This document shows, one piece after another, positions 21,016 to 24,422 of a DNA stretch of 24,422 bases. The first letter of the stretch is position 1, and the number at the start of each line of letters is the position of its first letter. The position numbers and the translations under genes were made by a program. The notes below the pieces were generated by a model, which saw only the letters and a list, made by a program, of their open reading frames with translations, ran no database searches and was not told the DNA's origin. This DNA comes from Terrimesophilobacter sp036833635 (GTDB taxonomy: Bacteria; Actinomycetota; Actinomycetes; Actinomycetales; Microbacteriaceae), in the NCBI GenBank assembly GCA_036833635.1, contig DAITPJ010000025.1, positions 1-24,422 on the forward strand, read 5' to 3'.

Positions 21016-22020
21016 ATGGCAGAGACCACCGACGGGCGCGTCGCCGTCTACATCGACTTCGACAACATCGTCATCTCTCGATACGACCAGGTGCACGGGC
21101 GCGGTCACTTCAAGCGCGACGGCGCCCGAGAGTACGTGGTGACCGCCGTCGGGCGAAGTTCGGACGAGGGCACGCGGGTGGAACAGGCCCGCGTCGACCT
21201 CGGGGCGGTGCTCGACTACGCCTCGTCGTTCGGCACCGTGGCGATCAGCCGCGCCTACGCCGACTGGTCCGTTCCGGTCAACGCCAACTACAAGGACCAG
21301 CTCGTCGGGCGCGCTGTCGAACTCGTGCAGATGTTCCCGACCGTGCAGTCGATGAAGAACGGGGCGGACATCCGGATGTCGGTCGACGTCGTCGAGGACC
21401 TCTTCCGGCTGCCAGAGCTCACCCACGTCGTCATCGTCTCTGGCGACTCCGACTTCATCGCGCTCGCCCAGCGCTGCCGTCGCCTCGGTCGGTACGTCGT
21501 CGGGATCGGGGTCGCGGGTGGCACGAGCAAGGCGCTCAACGCGGCCTGCAACGAGTACAAGGATTACGACGGCCTTCCGGGGCTCGACGACGAGGAGTCG
21601 GAGCTCGAGATGGAGATCGTCGCCGGCGCTGTTCCGGATGCCGGGGATGCTCCGGATGGCGGCGCTGCGCAGGCGGCCACCAGGAGTGGCCGAAAGCGTG
21701 GCGAGAAGGCGAGCACGGCATCCGGGGGCGCGGCCCAGCGCGCCGCCACCCAGCGCGCCACGAAGCCCGCAGACCAGCGGGCGGCGACGAGCCTCCTTCG
21801 CAGGGCGCTCGAGCTCGGCCAAACGCGCGATGAGGACTGGGTCTCGAGCTCGTCGGTCAAGAACCAGATGCTGCGGATGGACCCGACCTTCCAGGAGTCG
21901 GTACTCGGCTACAAGACCTTCACCGATTTCCTCAAGTCGCGGGGCAACGTCGTCGAGCTCAAGGAGGACGGGCAGTCGCGCCGGCTGCGGCTGCGCGGGG
22001 CAGGGGACGCGGCGAAGTAG
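21016..22020 (+). CDS. NYN-domain (PIN-like) ribonuclease with C-terminal OST-HTH/LOTUS domain
   Basis: 334 residues. The N-terminal NYN domain (about 8-185) has acidic metal ligands Asp14 and Asp16 (VYIDFDNIVIS), Asp118 (NGADIRMSVDVVEDLF) and Asp144/Asp146 (VIVSGDSDFIALAQRCRRLGRYVVGIGV), the standard set for a PIN-like nuclease. An acidic stretch (189-200) and a disordered Ala/Lys/Arg linker (~205-255) lead to a C-terminal LOTUS/OST-HTH domain (about 258-328: SLLRRALELGQTRDEDWVSSSSVKNQMLRMDPTFQESVLGYKTFTDFLKS), which in other proteins binds RNA. It likely cuts or binds RNA in the cytoplasm; the target is unknown. The start ATG 21016 has only a weak GAGACGAG upstream. Longer N-terminal starts remain possible. 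Confidence 0.9.
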   Translation: MAETTDGRVAVYIDFDNIVISRYDQVHGRGHFKRDGAREYVVTAVGRSSDEGTRVEQARVDLGAVLDYASSFGTVAISRAYADWSVPVNANYKDQLVGRAVELVQMFPTVQSMKNGADIRMSVDVVEDLFRLPELTHVVIVSGDSDFIALAQRCRRLGRYVVGIGVAGGTSKALNAACNEYKDYDGLPGLDDEESELEMEIVAGAVPDAGDAPDGGAAQAATRSGRKRGEKASTASGGAAQRAATQRATKPADQRAATSLLRRALELGQTRDEDWVSSSSVKNQMLRMDPTFQESVLGYKTFTDFLKSRGNVVELKEDGQSRRLRLRGAGDAAK

Positions 22021-22117
22021 CCGCGGGCGGGTGGCGGATGCCACGGGAAGCTCCGCCTGCGCCGTGAATATCTTCTCCTCCACAGGCTACTTCTTCGCGA
22101 CTTGTCCCGAGATTTCA

Positions 22118-22133
22118 TCGAACGGTTGTTCGA
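22118..22133. promoter_or_regulatory. LexA (SOS) box upstream of the HNH endonuclease gene
   Basis: TCGAAC-ggtt-GTTCGA is a perfect match to the actinobacterial LexA box, and the symmetry extends two more bases on each side (CATCGAAC...GTTCGATG, 22116-22135). It ends 28 bases before ATG 22162. LexA bound here would repress the gene until RecA is activated by DNA damage. Confidence 0.8.
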
Positions 22134-22161
22134 TGTCGGTCGCACATGGGAGACTTTTCTC

Positions 22162-23580
22162 ATGCCCACCACCGCAGATATGTTCGCCGCATCGCTCGAT
22201 GCTGCATTGTCTGCCGTCTCGGTGCTCGCGAGCGTTGCACCGTCGGCCCGTGAACTCGGCGACACGGGGCTCATCGACGCACAGCGCACTGTTGCCGAAG
22301 CACGGCGGCACCTCGACGCCTGCGCTGCAGTGCTCGCCGGCGAGGTCGTCCGGCGGTCTGCCCATGAGGCAGGGCTCGACGGCCTCGCGAGAAAAGAGGG
22401 TTTTCGCACCCCGCAGGCGCTCATCCGGCACACGACCGGCTCGTCGGCCAGGGAGGCGACGACGCTCGCCCGCGTCGGTGCGATGCTCAATGATGTCGAA
22501 CTCGCCGGTACGGGCGTTGTCCACTCCGAGGGGGACTGCCTCGCCGAGCCGTGGCTCGTCTCCGTCGGGGCCGCCGTCGCATCCGGAGCGCTGTCGACCG
22601 GCTCGGCCGAAGCCATCCGCTCGGGGCTCGGAGAGCCGGCGCCCGGCGTCGACGCCGATGCTCTCACGCATGCCGCCGAACGGATTGTCGCGGTCGCGCC
22701 GGGGCAGGACACCGATCGTCTCTTCCGGATGGCGCGCGATGCGCGCGACGCCCTCGATGCCCTCGGGATCGCAGAACGCGAGCGCGCCCGCCGCGAGCGC
22801 CGTGCCTTTCGTCGGTATCGGCAGCCCGACGGCATGACGCGGTACACCTGGGAGCTCGACCCGGAGGGTGCCGCTCTCGTCGACGGCGTGTACGACCAGA
22901 TCACCTCCCCGCGCCGCGGCGGACCGCGCTTCGTGGACGCGGGCGAGCGTGCCCGCGCGGAAGCACTCCTCGCTGACCCGCGAACGACGGAGCAACTCGC
23001 TTCCGACTCGTTCCTCGAGCTGCTGTCGATCGCCGTGGACGTCGAGCCGACACACATCATCGGCCTCGCGCGGCCCGCCGTGAGAGTTCTCGTGACCGAA
23101 GCCACCCTGAGGGGCGGGCGCGGCAGTGGTCGCATCGAGGGGCACGCCGACCCGGTCTCGCTCGAGACCGTCGAGCGGACGGTCTGCGGCTCTGGAACGA
23201 TCCCGGTCGTGTTCGACGCGGGCGGGCAGGCCATCGACGTCGGCCGCGAGCAGCGCCTGTTCACCCGAAAGCAGCGCATCGCGCTCGCGGCACGAGACGG
23301 CGGATGCCGCTGGCCGGGCTGTGAACGACCGCCGGCCTGGACAGAGGCGCACCACATCAAGCACTGGAAGCGAGACCACGGCGCGACGGATCTCGCGAAC
23401 GGGATCCTGCTCTGCCGACATCACCATGTGTTGCTGCACGACAACCACTGGGAGATTCGGCTCGCCGATGGGGACTACTGGCTGCTCCCGCCGCCGAACC
23501 TCGCCATCACGCACGAGCCCCGTCTCATGCCCTCGAAGAGCGGTGCCCTGCGGGACCTCCTGCCCGATCGGGTGTCCTGA
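22162..23580 (+). CDS. DUF222 (13E12-type) protein with C-terminal HNH endonuclease domain
   Basis: 472 residues from ATG 22162, which has GGGAG nine bases upstream; the frame is open from 22102 but that start would overlap the SOS box. The long helical N-terminal region (about 1-330) is the DUF222 domain found in the mycobacterial 13E12 repeat family. The HNH module occupies about 382-432: CRWPGC (zinc Cys pair), EAHHIKHW (catalytic His), DLANGILLCRHHHVLLHDNHW (Asn and metal His). It should cleave DNA in a metal-dependent way. Multiple copies per genome are usual in actinobacteria, and in M. tuberculosis several 13E12-family genes have LexA boxes, as this one does. The cellular role is not established. 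Confidence 0.93.
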   Translation: MPTTADMFAASLDAALSAVSVLASVAPSARELGDTGLIDAQRTVAEARRHLDACAAVLAGEVVRRSAHEAGLDGLARKEGFRTPQALIRHTTGSSAREATTLARVGAMLNDVELAGTGVVHSEGDCLAEPWLVSVGAAVASGALSTGSAEAIRSGLGEPAPGVDADALTHAAERIVAVAPGQDTDRLFRMARDARDALDALGIAERERARRERRAFRRYRQPDGMTRYTWELDPEGAALVDGVYDQITSPRRGGPRFVDAGERARAEALLADPRTTEQLASDSFLELLSIAVDVEPTHIIGLARPAVRVLVTEATLRGGRGSGRIEGHADPVSLETVERTVCGSGTIPVVFDAGGQAIDVGREQRLFTRKQRIALAARDGGCRWPGCERPPAWTEAHHIKHWKRDHGATDLANGILLCRHHHVLLHDNHWEIRLADGDYWLLPPPNLAITHEPRLMPSKSGALRDLLPDRVS

Positions 23581-23650
23581 CAGGTTTCTCGACGGGCGAG
23601 GTGGCCGACCATCCCAGCGGGCGCCCGGCCGGTGAGACGCGCCAACGAGC

Positions 23651-23715
23651 CGGGCAGGCGAACCTCCCGGGCAGGCGAACCTCCCGGGCAGGCGAACCTC
23701 CCGGGCCGGCGAACC
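23651..23715 (+). repeat. 17-bp tandem repeat (minisatellite)
   Basis: CGGGCAGGCGAACCTCC occurs three times without change (23651, 23668, 23685), followed by a degenerate fourth unit beginning CGGGCCGGCGAACC (23702). The period is not a multiple of three and the region is noncoding, between the HNH gene and the MFS gene. Each junction contains CCCGGG or a similar palindrome. Confidence 0.9.
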
Positions 23716-23732
23716 GCGTCGGAGGCGCAGCG

Positions 23733-23738
23733 TAGGCT
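23733..23738 (+). promoter_or_regulatory. -10 box of the terminal MFS gene
   Basis: TAGGCT, six bases (TGAGGA), then ATG 23745. GAGGA is too close to the ATG for a normal ribosome binding site, so a leaderless transcript is likely. The tandem repeat ends 17 nt upstream, in the -35 area. Confidence 0.5.
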
Positions 23739-23744
23739 TGAGGA

Positions 23745-24422
23745 ATGCCCCGAACCTCCCCTCGTTCCACGGCGCCCGGAACCGACGAGACCCTCGCCGC
23801 CGCCGGGCATCCCGCAGAGCCCGGGCTGTTCAGCCGGGGCCTGCTCTGGGTCACGATCGGGGCATGCGCGCTCGTCTTCCTCGGCGCGTTCGAATCCCTC
23901 GCCGTCACGACGATCATGCCCGTCGTGAGCGAGGACCTCGACGGCGCGAACCTCTACGCCCTCGCCTTCGCCGGCCCACTCGCGACGGGCGTGATCGGGA
24001 TGGTCCTCGCCGGCAACTGGTCGGACCGCAGCGGGCCGGTCGCACCCCTCTACACGTCGTCCGTGCTGTTCGCGATCGGACTCCTCGTCGCGGGCACTGC
24101 GCTCACCATGCCCATGCTCGTCGCCGGGCGACTCATCCAGGGCCTCGGAACGGGAGCGGTCACGGTCGCCCTCTACGTCGTCGTCGCCCGTGTCTACCCT
24201 GCCCGGCTGCACCCGTCGATCTTCGCCGGCTTCGCTGCAGCCTGGGTCATCCCCTCGCTCATCGGTCCATTCGCGGCGGGCGTCGTGACCGAACTCCTCA
24301 GCTGGCACTGGGTGTTCCTCGGTGTCGTCGGGCTCGTGATCCTCGCCACCGCCATGGTCGCTCCTGCGCTCCGCGGACTCTCCGGGCAGGACCGGACAAC
24401 GGATGCCGGCACGGCCGACGGC
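23745..24422 (+). CDS. MFS transporter, 5' part (runs off the window)
   Basis: 226 codons are present from ATG 23745 to the window edge with no stop. A polar N-terminus of ~30 residues precedes LLWVTIGACALVFLGAFESLAVTTIMPVVSEDL (first helix with the T-x-x-MPVVSEDL element of drug-type exporters). Then come GMVLAGNWSDRSGPVAPLY (motif A, G-x3-D-R-x-G), VAGRLIQGLGTGAVTVALYVVVARVYP (motif B with Arg) and WVIPSLIGPFAAGVVTELLSWHWVF (motif C-like GP). About six helices are covered. It is likely a proton-coupled exporter; substrate unknown. It is preceded by a leaderless-type -10 and by the 17-bp tandem repeat. Confidence 0.9.
   Translation, partial: MPRTSPRSTAPGTDETLAAAGHPAEPGLFSRGLLWVTIGACALVFLGAFESLAVTTIMPVVSEDLDGANLYALAFAGPLATGVIGMVLAGNWSDRSGPVAPLYTSSVLFAIGLLVAGTALTMPMLVAGRLIQGLGTGAVTVALYVVVARVYPARLHPSIFAGFAAAWVIPSLIGPFAAGVVTELLSWHWVFLGVVGLVILATAMVAPALRGLSGQDRTTDAGTADG

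Noticed and set aside
20295..21833. A long plus-strand frame crossing the N run
   Set aside because: It reads through unknown bases and antisense through the GNAT gene; an artefact of the gap.
23651..23715. CRISPR array
   Set aside because: Units abut directly with a 17-bp period and have no spacers; no cas gene is near.

Overview
The window looks like chromosomal DNA of a high-GC actinobacterium, most likely a member of the Microbacteriaceae. This rests on the base composition (about two thirds G+C by eye), a deazaflavin (F420)-linked enzyme set, an Rv2578c-type radical SAM protein, a DUF222/HNH endonuclease, an LAXTG-type cell-wall sorting signal, and many start codons placed about 6 nt after a TANNNT -10 box, as in leaderless actinobacterial genes. 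A run of exactly 100 N (20323-20422) shows that this is a scaffolded draft.

Layout. 1-2.7 kb: the 3' end of a luciferase-like F420 enzyme, convergent with a DDN-family nitroreductase, then dinB and a family-2 glycosyltransferase. 2.7-5.0 kb: an exported M23 peptidase, divergent from dps, then a GNAT acetyltransferase and a 93-residue-class orphan. 5.1-7.0 kb: two tandem, membrane-anchored, mutually paralogous proteins of unknown function with four matching cysteines. 7.0-10.0 kb: the radical SAM protein, an AhpD-like protein, a noncoding stretch holding two related stem-loops, a luciferase-like monooxygenase and a small PspC protein. 10.1-14.4 kb: a zinc alcohol dehydrogenase, a 37-residue basic protein with terminator, an ArsR/SRPBCC operon, a 14-TM drug exporter and a DUF1761 protein. 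14.4-19.4 kb: a wall-anchored SGNH hydrolase, an NmrA-like SDR, a HesB-like protein without cysteines, and two convergent PLP enzymes. 19.5-20.3 kb: a vapBC toxin-antitoxin pair with a perfect operator palindrome, then the assembly gap. 20.4-24.4 kb: a GNAT enzyme, an NYN-LOTUS protein, a DUF222/HNH endonuclease, a 17-bp tandem repeat and the 5' part of an MFS transporter.

Most genes are single units without an obvious shared pathway. The clearest cross-cutting theme is DNA damage. A perfect LexA-type box precedes the HNH endonuclease, a near-consensus one precedes the radical SAM (SplB/COG1533-like) gene, and dinB has a promoter resembling the RecA-independent (PafBC-type) damage promoter. 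A second genome-level signal is strong over-representation of the 7-mer GCATCCG/CGGATGC in several reading frames and in noncoding DNA.

There is no gene-free stretch above 300 bases. The longest are 3458-3720 (M23/dps divergent promoters), 8496-8738 (stem-loop pair), 20235-20447 (gene tail plus gap) and 16732-16928 (promoter region). I saw no tRNA, rRNA, CRISPR array, transposase or prophage gene. The best candidate for an undescribed system is the tandem four-cysteine protein pair at 5188-6962.
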